Shown here: piece after piece, positions 36,209 through 48,400 of the stretch
Position numbering within the stretch: the stretch's first letter is position 1
Layout: each line of letters starts with the position of its first letter
Assembly (NCBI GenBank): GCA_001465935.1
Contig: LNKV01000009.1
Span: 620,001-684,000 of the forward strand
Origin: Clarireedia homoeocarpa
Taxonomy: Eukaryota > Ascomycota > Leotiomycetes > Helotiales > Rutstroemiaceae
Direction: 5' to 3'
Length of the DNA: 64,000 nt
Program-made: the position numbers and the translations under genes
The notes under the pieces: model-generated
The model's input: the letters and a program-made list of their open reading frames with translations, nothing else
Databases searched by the model: none
Told to the model about the DNA's origin: nothing

Positions 36209-37916
36209 TTAGATTTTGAAGTATCCAGGCTGCAGTTTGGTGAACACCCCTTCAGGGTCATATTTCTTGCTCACTTGCCTCAGTTTCGCCAGATTCTCTT
36301 CCCCGTAACTCCAGAATACGTTTTGCTCATACGAAGCGTAGTTTTGGTAGAGAAAACGGAACCCGAGACCCATTGCATGAGCTGTATCGTTCGATCTTGA
36401 TATGATGGAACGTGCTGCGTTCAGAATGGCGTCGTCGTCGCTAACGAGAGACCACCTCATGGCTAGGACGATGTCTGATTACTGTTAGTAATTTAGCCTC
36501 TCTTTGGTAAATGAATGGGACTTACTCGTGGTTGGTCCATCAGCAGCTGTGACCCCAAGAGCATTTCCAGTGAAGTGAGATGTCATAGCTGTGCTGATAG
36601 GTTGGAATGATATTGCAGGGAGAATACCAGTCACGTTTCTGAGTGGATCGACCTCTTCCTGGAAGATATCTAATACTTTTCCCATAATTTCCGCATTATT
36701 TTTCAATGTCAATGTCCAGTAACTTTGTCTATTTTGTGAACTGAATCAGCATCGACGTTGTGAAAGAAAGCTACAATAGATGTATAATACGAACCTAAAT
36801 CCATATGGGTCTGTACCCTTGATGTCTATCGTCAACTGAGACAAGTTCGTGATTGCAAGTGTTGAGGTTAGATTGGGGATAGACGTGAAGTTTTGCAAGA
36901 TTGGAGGATTGAGGACCGGTTTTCCGTACTCGAGGTCGGTAATCGCAGCATAGACGTCCTGTTCTTGAGAATAACCAAATGAAAGGATGAGAGCACCATA
37001 AGGATCTGTTGGCGAGTTGATGTTAAATGCTTCAAAAGCATTCAACAAATCATTTCTGTAACTCCAATCATGATACGTCATACCACCTAGCATAGGGCCT
37101 TGCGGAAATGTATTGACGTCGAATCGAGTGACCACACCGAAGTTGTTGCCCCCTCCCCGCAGTGCGAAAAATAAATCGGGATAGGAGCTTTTGTTGACAT
37201 TTCGTATGCTGCCATCAGCAAGGACCACCTTGTCCAAAGTTAATATCGTTAGTGCAAAGAAAAAGGATGGCATCAAACCTCGTAGTTGATAACATTGTCA
37301 CATGCCCATCCATACCGGCTCGAAAAGAACGAGATCCCACCCCCAAGCGTCAACCCGCCAACACCAATGTCTGCCACCCTTCCGCCCACCACAGAAAGAT
37401 TTCTTGCATCTAGCTTACTGTACACATCGAGCCATCTATTCCCGGGACCAAGAGACGTTGACTTTTGGTCTGCAGAAACATCTAACTGTTTGAAATGCAG
37501 TAGATCAATTGTAACCCCGCCGTCAATATTCGATCCGCCTCGGAAAGCAGAATGACCTCCACTCTTGACTGCGAATTGGCACTGGTTCACCTTGAGTGCA
37601 AGGATTGCTTTAGACACGTCTTTAGCAGCTAAAGGTGCTACTCTGCATGTGGGCACGGCAGAAGACTGTTGGGCAGACCAGTATTGAGACTCTTCGTACA
37701 CATATTCGGTACTGTTCGGGAAAGATACCTGGCCCGGCAGTGCCCCCTGAAGCTCCAAGCACTATTATTATGAGCATGGCAACATGAAAGAGGGAAAGAG
37801 AACTGTACCGCTGCCACGCACTTGCTTGTATATCCTCGGCTATGGAATTGCGACGACTGCGTGGAATACGCGTTTCCCAAAAATCCTAAGACGAAAAAGT
37901 AAATAGCTGGCCGCAT
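36209..37916 (-). CDS. Secreted FAD-linked oxidoreductase, berberine-bridge-enzyme-like
   Basis: PCMH-type flavin oxidase. Exons are 37916-37809, 37761-37279, 37228-36795, 36740-36526 and 36474-36209, all in phase, giving 501 aa. A signal peptide (MRPAIYFFVLGFLGNA) indicates secretion. The FAD domain shows VKSGGHS, with H106 the likely flavin-linked His, then GGVTIDL, VGGLTLGGGISFFSSRYG, and PDLFFALRGGGNNFGVVTRFD. The loop before GVGG, where bicovalent family members carry a cysteine, has VADI instead, so single covalent attachment is likely. The C-terminal BBE segment reads KYDPEGVFTKLQPGYFKI. Substrate unknown. Such enzymes are common in fungal metabolite clusters and a broken O-methyltransferase lies 1.7 kb away. 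Confidence 0.88.
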
Positions 37917-39673
37917 ATTTGCAGTGTTTCATCAAAAAGTTAACCAAAATCAAATCGAGGGTCTTCACAGATGAGAGAAAACTTCCTCTTGAATAGTTCC
38001 CGGATTGCCCCTCACAGTGAATGCAGCCACATCTGAATACCACTCACTATCGATATATTACTGCAGACTTTCATTCGGCGATCGCGGATTTAATGCATGT
38101 ATTTTACCGCTACCAATCCGGTTCATGAAATACTCGGCGTCCGCTGCAAAACCCCTGTATCACAAGATGATGCACGAGAGGGGCTTTAAATTGTACGACT
38201 CTCGCATATATTGACCATTGACAACGCCTGGTAGTTGCAGACCGTGCTGCAAGCTTACCGAGGGGCGAGGCTTTCTCAAAAAGGGCAAGCAAGGAGCAAT
38301 GAAAAGCCGGTGATTGTCTTGCGATTAGCTAAATGTTTGATAGTAGGGTCGCTTCGACGCTTACGAAGTTCGTACCTCTATTGCCATTACTCTCGAGATG
38401 AGGAGAGGATGAGATCTATAGAAACAGTGAAGTTCTGCTGAAAGAGTCTCTCAATTGACCCTACCATAAGCTCGCGAGAAAATGCCCATTGCTAGATTCT
38501 GAGAAGATTCAAGGGTAGCGGAAACAGGATATGGTTAATTTAACCACACCGTAACCAACTAGATGTAGTTGTCGAACTTGTTCCTTTCCTGGAAGCAAGA
38601 CTGCCCGATTCATTTGCTGTGCAGTTTCATTCGTCTTTCCGAAGTGACAAAATAGTCCCTGGTATCAAAACTGGAGAGATATTCGAGCACCGAGAATCAA
38701 GTGGTCGATAAGAACCGGGTCGAGGTCCATGGTAAAACCGTGAGGGGAAAACAGTCAAGAGATGAATCTGGATTAAACATGATTTCCAGGGTCACGTTAC
38801 ATCCTACCGGAGTGTGGTAGTCACTCATTAATTCCAGTCAGCAGTCAGTCAAGTATCAGACGTCTTAGGCGGTTGTAGTTCATGTGCCGCGGAATTGAAT
38901 GTGCAGTGTAATTATTCCGAACTTTATGTGAACTATCTCACTAGCCACAAATGTGTATGTGCATAAATATTTCACAATACTTATGCAATTTCGTATTTTC
39001 ACTTTTTGGGACATCAACCTATTCTCCCCGGGAGCTAGCTAAATCTGCCATCAGTACGATGTGCTCGCAGTCGTTGCCCCGTAGGTTAAATATAAGACCC
39101 CGCTCCCTTTCTTCAACGCCCACAATCTTCGCTCAGCTTGTTTCATACGAATGAGAACCGGAAGAGGAACGCATCCCTACTACTGAAATGCTAGCGAAAT
39201 ACTTCCTGCGATATGGAAAGGCTGTGCAAGCATTATGAGCTTGATATCCAACCCACTGGTGATGAACACCTTTAATGGTGGGATGGATATCTGGTGCCTG
39301 ATTCCCACATATGGGGATGAACTGGAAGGCGATCAAAAAGATCGTATTTCCGGATGTTAATTTTTTTGATGCGAAGCATTCAAATGGGTTGCGTATTTGT
39401 CTTCTAGAATATATTACCCGTTGGTTTGGAGCCAAAGTACGGTTGCTGCAGCTCAAGCACAGCTGCTCAGAGCAATGGCTACTTTTGAGTGTTCGAAATG
39501 CTGTTGGTAATTGTGTCGGCTTCAACGGATCTACCTTGTTGCGCATACATCGCCCTCGAAGTAGTATCTTCAAGAAATCAATCATTAGACATGTCGCATC
39601 AGTAGTCGGTTCTGATCATGAGCAGAAGCCTTCACCTATTGCTAGAGAGCCCGCTCTATCTACGTCTAGTCTC
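37917..39673. other. Intergenic, no intact gene
   Basis: About 1.75 kb between the FAD oxidase start and the O-methyltransferase remnant. An open frame from 39311 runs into the methyltransferase frame, so the true start may be further upstream. No other gene or repeat was recognised. Confidence 0.45.
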
Positions 39674-41155
39674 ATGGTGTTAGCTACGAAGATCGTCCAG
39701 GAAACAGAGAAAATCAGCTCCTACATGAAGGAAAATGGTCTTCCTGAACCAAAATTCAATGCCGATTCGGCCGTAAGCTTCCCTAAGCTTCCGGATGTGC
39801 TGCAAGCAGCAAGAGAAGAGGTAATCAAAGCTACGAAAGAACTCGCTGATTTGTTCACGGGAGCAAAGCAAGGGCTTAGATGTCTAGCATGGGATGTACA
39901 AACCTCCCTTCTCCGGAATCCCTTACAGCCACCTCATTGACATCAGCTGCTGAATATGTCACAGCACAATGACCCTATATCACTACGGGCCATCTATCAC
40001 TACAATATTGGTGAGACACAAGTATTCACCTCGCAAGTTGATTGCGTAGCCGAAGAAATCATAGCTCACTCGTTTCCGATAGATGGGACCGCATCCTTTG
40101 AAGAAATCGCGGAAAATGACGGGCTTGATGTCATTAATATAAGAAGGTTTATGCGGCACGCCATGACAAATGGACTTTTCCAAGAGGTTAAGCCAGGGGC
40201 TATAGTCCATACGGTTGCCAGTGAGATTCTAGCTGAAGATCAGGCGATGGTTGATTGGGTCTGGTTCTACGTAGAAGAGATTTGGCCGGCGTGTTACCTT
40301 TATATATGAATCCCCGCCTCGATTCAGAGTGCCTCTGATCTGTAAGCTGATACATCTCTTCGAGAGACTAACATGGTACTAGGCCTCAGAAAAGACTGTT
40401 CCCGTCCTCCATCAATACCCATCAACCTAGGAACCCACTCAATCCGGCTTCTGTCTCGCCAACGGAACCACAAATGTCGAGCTCATGTTCGCCATATTAG
40501 GAAAATCACCTTCAAGGACAAAAAGCCTGGGCGGCGCCATGGCATCCCTTACCACGGGCGAGGGCTACGAACTCTCCCGTCTAATCAACAACTACGACTG
40601 GGCAGCCCTAGATGCACATCACGGAACTATTGTCGATCTTGGCGGATCCCATGGCTTTGTCTGCATCGAATTAGCCAAGCCATTCCCGAATCTAAAAACT
40701 CGTAGTCCAGGATCTGCCCAAGACGATCGCTAGCGCCCCTAAACTCAACGACTCACTCAAATCAAGAACCAAGTACATGGCTCATGACTTCCACACCGCT
40801 CAGCCGGCCAACCACACGGATGTGTATCTGTTCTGTTGGATCATGCACAATTATAGTAATAAGTATGCGACGAATATCTTGAATCGGTTGAAGCCGGCGT
40901 TGAAGAAGGGAGCGAGGGTTGTTGATTAACGACTATTGCTTGCCGCAATCGGGGAAAGGGTTTGAGGGGCCGGAAGAGAAAGTCATGAGGACTATGGATC
41001 TGTTTATGTTGTCGTTGCTGAATGCGCAGGAGAGGGGACCACGAGATTGGCAGGAGCTTCTTGATGGTGTGGGGGTTACCAATTTTTGGGTGAAGAGACC
41101 GGCGAGATCAAGAATGAGCTTGACTGAGGCGGTTTGGGAGGGGAAAGGTGCGTAG
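39674..41155 (+). pseudogene. Broken family-2 O-methyltransferase
   Basis: Homology to fungal SAM-dependent O-methyltransferases is clear along the whole length. There is an N-terminal dimerisation part (ATKIVQETEKI, SYMKENGLPEPKF), then HNDPISLRAIYHYNI, FEEIAENDGLDV, RRFMRHAMTN, the SAM loop VDLGGSHGFV, VVQDLPKTI, FCWIMHNYS and RPARSRMSLTEAVW. The first three exons (39674-39895, 39965-40010, 40065-) splice in phase. After that come a junction near 40290-40373 with no in-phase donor, an in-frame TAG at 40428-40430, an extra base in the A-run at 40694-40698, and another shift near 40920. No single reading frame can make the enzyme. Most lesions are single changes, so decay looks recent. It may once have worked with the neighbouring FAD oxidase. 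Confidence 0.82.
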
Positions 41156-42707
41156 ACTTGGATATGGGATAATTGTGTTATACAATACACTTATTGGTTC
41201 CATTCAAATAATATTCTTTGCGTTAGCCATCATATTTGATCTCAATGGGGATGTTGCTACGAAGTTCTGGTATTAATTGTTTGTAAGCTTCTTCCAGAAT
41301 TCACAGCCCCTCGATACAATTTGGAAGAAATAAACCATCATATTCTTTTTCCGCTTTCAATTTCTGATTTATTCGGTATTGGCCTTGCTATGCTCCTTCC
41401 GCTCCAGTCTATTTAGAGGATGGGGAAGGAGAAAGCCTTTGAGAATAAATTAGTATAATTTCTGTATATACATTCAAGGAGATACAGTGACGTTAAATCT
41501 TCACTAATAGCAAACGAAGGGTTTGCTTCCCACCCCTTATCTTGCCGACGTTCGACGGTTTGCGAGGTAAGTCCTCATGCACTGTGCATGGGTGTGAAGG
41601 TTTACCTCGCTTTGAATATATAAATTCGTCTCGGACATGAGCTGAGCTGAGCAGCAGTGCGATCGCTGCGGGCCTTAACGCTCCACATTGCATCACCATT
41701 TTGAACCCGAAATAGACGAACAATTTTCCCGTGCAGTGAGTGGTTGCTTCTCCCCCCCTAGTAGCCGTACGAAGACGGTCTACAAGAGATGTCTCTTCAG
41801 TACACCACCCACCTCTCTCTCTCTTATCCTCTGGCAAGTTCAACGACAGGATAGATATACCGCTAGATAGATTTTCGTCAGCGACCCTAAACCCTCAGAC
41901 ACAACCCCACGGAACCCATATAATCAGCGTGGTAACCCAACTTTCTCTACCGGGCAGCCGATCATTACAACCAGACAGATTCCGCCGTCGCGACGACGAC
42001 GGCGATAACACACGAGGTTGAAATGGGATTCTAAGCCTCGACAGTCAGTACCACGATAGCTACTCGTCCCCCCGAGGTCAATATTACAGAGTTCTCGAGG
42101 TCGAGAAGCTGGCGAAAGGTAGAATGGAAAATACTTTACCATACCATACTGTGAAGGGGCAAAAAAAAAAAATTAATTGAACGCCCCTCCTTCCTTCCTT
42201 CCTTCCTTCCGGTGTTGCCCGAAACCCATTGTTTTAATTGGTGCTACAGTCAGTAGCGACAATCAGCCTCACTGGTTGTGCTCCGTTCTACCTAGAGGAC
42301 AGCAACTCTGAGGAAACGCATCCCTCCCTGTCTTTATCGTTTTCTCGTTCAACTACCGGTGATGTTCATTAGCGGAATCATTCCAACTCGAAGCACTCGC
42401 TCCTAGTGAGCATTCCCATCATCAGGAAAGCAAGGCTCATTGTCAGTCTGTTGTTAATAGCCAGCGACGATGATGTAACTCTCCTGTACTACTTTGTTCT
42501 GTTTGCGTTTGGTTGTCATTTTTCGCCCTTCGGTTCGGAAACGCCTGCTTGTTTGTGGTGCAGACTATAATACTGTGTTAACAAACAATACTCACCCCTT
42601 CACGTCAATCCTCACGGTAAAGTAAAACATTGAATGTGCACAAACAGCTAGACAATATAAACAAACTTCACTGTCTTTGTCTTTGTCTTTGTCTACCTCT
42701 CTCTTTC
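41156..42707. other. Intergenic, no gene seen
   Basis: About 1.55 kb between the methyltransferase remnant and the transporter 3' end. Contains a poly-A tract (about 42163-42173) followed by a CTTC microsatellite. ORFs at 41493-42021 overlap on both strands and have no motif. Confidence 0.5.
42188..42210. repeat. (CTTC)n microsatellite
   Basis: Uninterrupted CTTC repeats, about 5-6 units, 15 bp after a poly-A run. Confidence 0.9.
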
Positions 42708-44403
42708 TTACAGAATGTATCTAAATCCTCTATTATCAATCTCCGTCATATCCAGCATTCCCTTCTCAACCGCCTCCCTCTCCTCCTCCTCGCTCACATC
42801 GCCTCTCTCCATCTGTTCCCTATCACGCCGTTTGTTGCTCGTGTACATATAGATGTAGAGAACTGCCACTGCAGCTAATTTTACAGAGTAGCCAACGAGC
42901 ATGGCTATATATGCTGAATGGTATCCAGCTTGGAGTTCGGTTAGCGTTCAGGGCGTAGAAAAGGGGGGAGCTGGTTGGGAAGGAGCAATAAGCACTCCAT
43001 AATGAGGGGATTAACTTACGAGCTTCGCTTGCAATGAACGTTTGCGGCCCAATGATATTACCCACACAGTATCCCGTGAACAACACTGCGCCCGTGAGTT
43101 GTTTCTTCGTGTAGCCGGCAACATTGCTCGACACCATCGTCAAGCTCATGCTGAAGCCCAGGCCTTGGAAATAACACAACCATAGGGCAACGAGCCTACC
43201 CCATTTATTAGAGCGGGGAAGGCCAACAAGTAGCCCCGATCCGATAATACAGATGCTGTTTGCAACGAGCATGGTTATGCAGCGGGAGTTGCGGGGGAAT
43301 TTGGTACAGATATAGCCGCCTGCGAGGAGAGCAAGGAATTGTACTGCACCGCCGGGAATCTGCAGGTATTGCGTACCAAGAGTGTCGAAGCCGAAGGACC
43401 CTACGATGATACTTGTGAAGGATGTAAGAGCGGAGTTGGGAACTTGTGCACCAACGGCCATGATGAAGAGAATCCATGTCTTGGGGTCGCGAAGCGTTTG
43501 CCATGCTTGGTAGGGTTGGAAGTTATGGTTCTTGACTCCTTGACGATTAGATGCTACACGATTGACAGCGATGAGTCGTTCGTGCGGGGTGAGGAATTTG
43601 GCCGTCGATGGGAGATCGGGGAGGACGAGGAGGGAGACAATGCCCCAGAAGATGGAGATGGATCCGAAGATGAGGAAGACGTACATCCATCTTGCGAGAC
43701 CGGTGGTGATGTGACCGACCGCATAGCCGATGAGGCCACCGAACATTGTTGCAATACCGTTCGTGCAGTAGTATGCTTCTAGGCGAAGGGGTTGTTCGGC
43801 TGAGGTGTACCACATGGACATGAGGAGGACGAAACCAGGGTTAACAGCCGCTTCAAGGGCACCAAGAATGAAGCGATTGGTCGCTATGCCGCCGAATGAA
43901 GTACATGCTGGGGTTGTGATGAGGACGACTCCCCACGCGATGGTAGTTAAAGAGAGGAACTTCCCAATCGGGAGACGTTGAAGAAAATAGCCCGATGGAA
44001 ACTGGGAGAACAGATAACCAAAGTAGAATATAGAACTATGTTGTGGTTAGCAGGAGACAGTCCAAGAGGATATGGAGAGATGATCATACCCCAGCCAGGA
44101 ATAATCTTGTCCTTTAAGATGCGTCCCTTTCTGCAACCCGTACACGCTTGAGAAGTTGAGGGAGTTCTTGTCTAGATACTGCAGCATGTAGGTAACAAAG
44201 AGTATTGGCATAAGACGAATATCAATCTTCCGCAGGACTCTCTTTGCTTCCTTAGGATCGACCTCAATAGCTCTAGCATTCTGGAACAATTCGTAATTAT
44301 CGTCCAGCTGCTTGGAACGAGCTGGAGACATGTCTACATTTTTACTTGCAGGTTGCGACGGAGAGGAAGCAAGATGCTTTTCGGGATCAATTGAAGCTGC
44401 CAT
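42708..44403 (-). CDS. MFS transporter, Dal5/allantoate-permease-like (ACS family)
   Basis: Plasma-membrane permease of the anion:cation symporter group, which includes carriers of allantoate, nicotinate and related organic anions. Exons are 44403-44090, 44035-43020 and 42928-42708, all GT-AG and in phase, giving 516 aa. The hydrophilic N-terminus leads into RKIDIRLMPILFVTYMLQYLDKNSLNFSS, a signature of Dal5-type carriers. About twelve hydrophobic segments follow, with a central cytoplasmic loop containing FLTPHERLIAVNRV. The C-terminus is highly charged. The start ATG at 44403 is preferred over the one 34 codons upstream because it begins the acidic N-terminus usual in the family. Intact. 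The substrate cannot be read from the sequence. Confidence 0.88.
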
Positions 44404-45196
44404 CAGACGAGATGTTTTGTGCAGATACTTTTTTTTTTGATTCTCAGGAACCTCCTCAGTCTGTCGCACTTGACCTTCTAGATATTGAGTCTCTATTTTT
44501 TTCATTCCCCATAGCGATAAGGTCCAACATATCTAGCCGTCTCCTCACTTGAGCATTGCAGCCAACCATACATTATCGTGCTGGGAACTCTTCTGATTTA
44601 TCAGGCAACAAGACCGAACATTACACCACTCGGCATCCCAGATGATGGAGGTGAGGCCTGATGTGACGCGGAATTGCCCATTTAGGCAAATGTCGTGATA
44701 TTTAGCTCGGTTGCGCCATGTGAAGGAAAGAGGAGTTCGACACAGCATTGCACTGTGCACTGTGCACGTGAATTTTAGGTGGCATTCAATTGATTCTGAT
44801 ACTTCTACACCGAGTTCTGCGACAACTTGAGCTCGTCGTCGCCCTCCGCTCCAATTCCTCAATATTCGAGTCGACGACGAAGTGCCTGATCACGTGACCA
44901 TCGTCGGTCCCAAACTCCAATGTCCAGGGCCGGCCAGCGAGGAAACCCCAGTCATCAAGAACCATGCTGCTCTCAAGGCTGTCTGTCACATCGCACCAAA
45001 GTATCAAAGTATCATCGACCCAAGGAAGCGCGCGACCCGAGAAGAAAAACCAAGCAAAAGGATAAATAAAAAAAATGTTACTGTAACTGCACCTACCCGT
45101 ACCCCTCATCTTACATCAAACCCCAATCTTCAATCCCCATTATCCGCTGAACCCTACCTACCGCATCACACCTCGACTCTCCTCCCAGTACAGTAA
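44404..45196. other. Upstream region of the transporter, no gene seen
   Basis: About 800 bp holding the transporter promoter. Overlapping short ORFs on both strands (44545-45196) are mutually exclusive and lack motifs. Confidence 0.45.
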
Positions 45197-45486
45197 GGGC
45201 AGTAGTAGTAGTAGCAGTAGTAGCAGTAGTAGCAGCAGCAGTAGCAGCAGTAGCAGTAGCAGCAGTAGCAGTAGCAGTGGTAGCAGTAGCAGTGGTAGCA
45301 ATAGTAGCAGTAGTAGTTATAGTAACAGTAATAGTAATAATAATAGTAATAGCAATAGCAATAGTAATAGCAATAGTAATAGTGATAGTAATAGTAATAG
45401 TAATAGTAATAGTAATAGTAACAGTAACAGTAACAGCAACAGCAACAGCGACAGAAACAGAAACAGCAACAGAAACAGTAACAGTT
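45197..45486. repeat. Long imperfect trinucleotide repeat (AGT/AGC/AAC)
   Basis: About 290 bp of graded trinucleotide repeats: AGT/AGC units first, then AAT/AGT/AGC, then AAC/AGT. It produces artefactual long ORFs (poly-Tyr/Cys, poly-Thr/Ile, poly-Val/Ile, poly-Leu) in every frame on both strands. It lies about 0.8 kb upstream of the transporter start. Confidence 0.95.
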
Positions 45487-48400
45487 TGGAACCACTCCTC
45501 GGTTGTCCTAGTCGCCGAGTCCCCGTTCCCCGTCTCCCCGTCTCCCCGTCTCCCCTTCTCCCCTTCCCAAGTGTTTCCAACCCCCATTTTCCCACGCCCA
45601 CCGAAACAAACGGCTTCCTGCATCCCCGTCTCGATAAATACGTATGCTGTGACTCTACGACCCTATTCTAATCTAATGCTCGTACATTCATTACATTATC
45701 CATCATATCACCGCCGTCTAATCTCACCTGTTGTACCATTCCCCTTTATCTTCACCATGCATTCATTTGGTGCACTACGACAAGAGCCGACTCTCAGTTC
45801 CGGAATGAAGGAAGGGTGCTTTACTGTAAGATGCATATCTTTCTTTCACCGATCTTTCCATCATGTCGGAATGACTAAGCACCGTATCATATCACATCGT
45901 ATCGAGGACGTATGCACTCATCATCAATCAGCTTCCACGCACCCTATCGTAATCGATCATCAGAAAAAAAAAAAAAAATTTAATCGCTCAGCAGCACTTT
46001 CGCGCGCAGGCGATGGAAATCCATTGGCGGCCTTTTACGAGTCTGAGACCGAGCAAATCTCCAATGCCTAAAGCGGTGTGGGATAGATGGGGGATGGGAT
46101 GGGATGGGATGGAGCGAAAGCGAGAGCGCATTACGGAAATGGTAATTTGTCGGTATTGTTTTATCTGTGTATGTATGTATGTATGAATGTATGTATGTAT
46201 CAAACTCCCACCCTACCTCCTCGTACGGATCTGCCACTGCATACGGGTTTCTCTCCACACGCAGATGGATCATGCAGGCAGTACAGGTTCTGATTAACGA
46301 TATGATTTACCCATCCCATACCAAACATCCAACATCTAGAGGCCAGGATTTCTGCAGCAAGAGTTAGCTGCACAGTCCCCAGCGTAAAGCGTAACCTCCC
46401 AATGACGAATCTAACCCCCCAAAATCCAAAGGGATTCGATCTCGCTTCCTCTGTTCGGAAAAGCATCTCTTTTCTTTTTCCTTTCCCTCCTCGACTTATC
46501 AAATACCCCGAGAATCGTCATCCGGTCCCGGAGCCACAGTACAATTTCGCGATCGACCTCGTCTCTTCCCTCTTTCTTCCAAGTTTTTAGTAACGTTTCT
46601 ATCAAATTTTATATTGTGGCTTGCTACGGTCCTGCGGGTCACAGAAATCCTTCCGTGTCAGCACCATCACCCACCATGCATGCTGCAGGAGAAAAGGAAG
46701 GGCAAGGCCAAAATAAAATAATTCCCCAAAAGAATTGGTAGGCTGGGAGGGTAGCATTGGGGGACGACTTCTTGGTTTTTGGTCTGTTTTAGCTTTGGTC
46801 AATTTCCGGTACGATGGGATGTAAGTACCAAGCTGAAGGTGGGAGGGAAGCGATGGGGGGAGGAAAATATCTCATGCTGATAAGAGGCACAGCACGTGGC
46901 GTGTTCCTTTTCTTTTTTGGCTACTGCTGCTAGCTGCTAGCTGCTGCTGCTGCTACTACTGCTACTGCTACTGCTTGCTGGAGAAGATGTGTGTGTGTGG
47001 CGAATTTTTTTCTATATTCACATCATCTACACACACGAAACAAAAGGTATTATATTATGTCAAAGTCGTAGCTGGAGAAACGAGCAGAATGTAAGCCAAG
47101 ATGGTGTTGCATCTTGATATCGTAATACTAGGCACAGCATCTCATCACCCCCCTCGATAGCAGCGTCATCATTCGTTCGAGTCCTGGCTGAAAAAAGGAC
47201 ATCAGGAACCTTACTCCTTCAGGGAGGGTATATGTTGCTCCTGGTATAAGGCTGTACTTGTGTGCCATTGGTGCGCGGAACTTGGCCGTTTCCGTACGGG
47301 AGGTGTAAGATCATGTGAATGGACATTGCTGCTTTTGAGGAAATATGTCGTCGCAACCAGTAGGAGCTCTTTTTTTTACGTTTCTATCTCCTACTACCAG
47401 TGCTCAGTCTGACCTGTAGGTAGGACCGGATGTCTCGGGGGTGGCATGCGCTGCGAAGACGTGGCAGTATTGATTAGGTTTTTTCTTCTTTTTGAATAAC
47501 TTGGAACGAGATTTATCATGTTTTTATTGATCGTAAAAAATACTTTTTTTTCTTTTCTTTTTTTTCCTTTTTGGAAGGAGATTCGTAAGATAAGTCAAAG
47601 GATTGGGAGAGGGTGGGGGAGCACTAGCACCAAATAGGTTATATGACAGCTTGATTATACTACTTCGTACTTATTGATGATGCATTATATTGACTTACTG
47701 TAACTCCACAAGTAACTTGACTTATGCATCGACGAAATGGGTTTTCGGATCAAGCGTAACTGCCGCCCGCTCAAGTTTGGCTTGTAGCTGTAGCCTACAC
47801 CAAGGTAGGGAGAACTGAGAACATATCATAAAAGATTGGTCTGGAACCTGTTGGTGTGGGGGTGGAAATTGAGGATCACTCGATTTGATATGCGCCCCGT
47901 TCGTCGCTTGTAGATTGGGAGATAGGGAGCAAGGGAAAGACAGAGACAGACGGGCAAGATAGGCTTAAGGATCATACTCTGCAGCGGAGGGAGAGAGAGA
48001 TTGTGTGTATGTGTGTATGTGTGTGTGTATGTGTGTGTGTGTCTGCATGTATCAGGGTACAAACTTCTTACTCCCGCATATGTAAAGTAGCATTTCGAAC
48101 CAGCTTCCCCGAAATGCGACTCCATGTGTGCCTCAGATGCGACGCGACATATGGTTGGTGACGGAAGAAAGATGCTTTGATGAAATTTGATAGCCTCTTT
48201 CCATGATTTCACCACTCTCTTCCAAACTCTTGCCGTCCACCTTTCTCCCGCTGGTTTCGTAATGAACATTAACCACTTCGGTGATCCCAATTTTAGTCTT
48301 GCCTGATTTTCCACTCAAAAACCGTCTCCTCGGAACTGCTGTTCCGCGACTGCAAATAGGCAAAGCCGTGTTTGATCTTCGGTCTTCGGTCCAAAGTAAA

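Noticed and set aside
45166..46071. Long ORFs of poly-Tyr/Cys, poly-Thr/Ile, poly-Val/Ile and poly-Leu
   Set aside because: Frame translations of the trinucleotide repeat at 45197-45486.
47160..47210. Sequence like a tRNA B box (GTTCGAGTCC)
   Set aside because: No T-stem pairing, no acceptor stem and no A box in the correct place.
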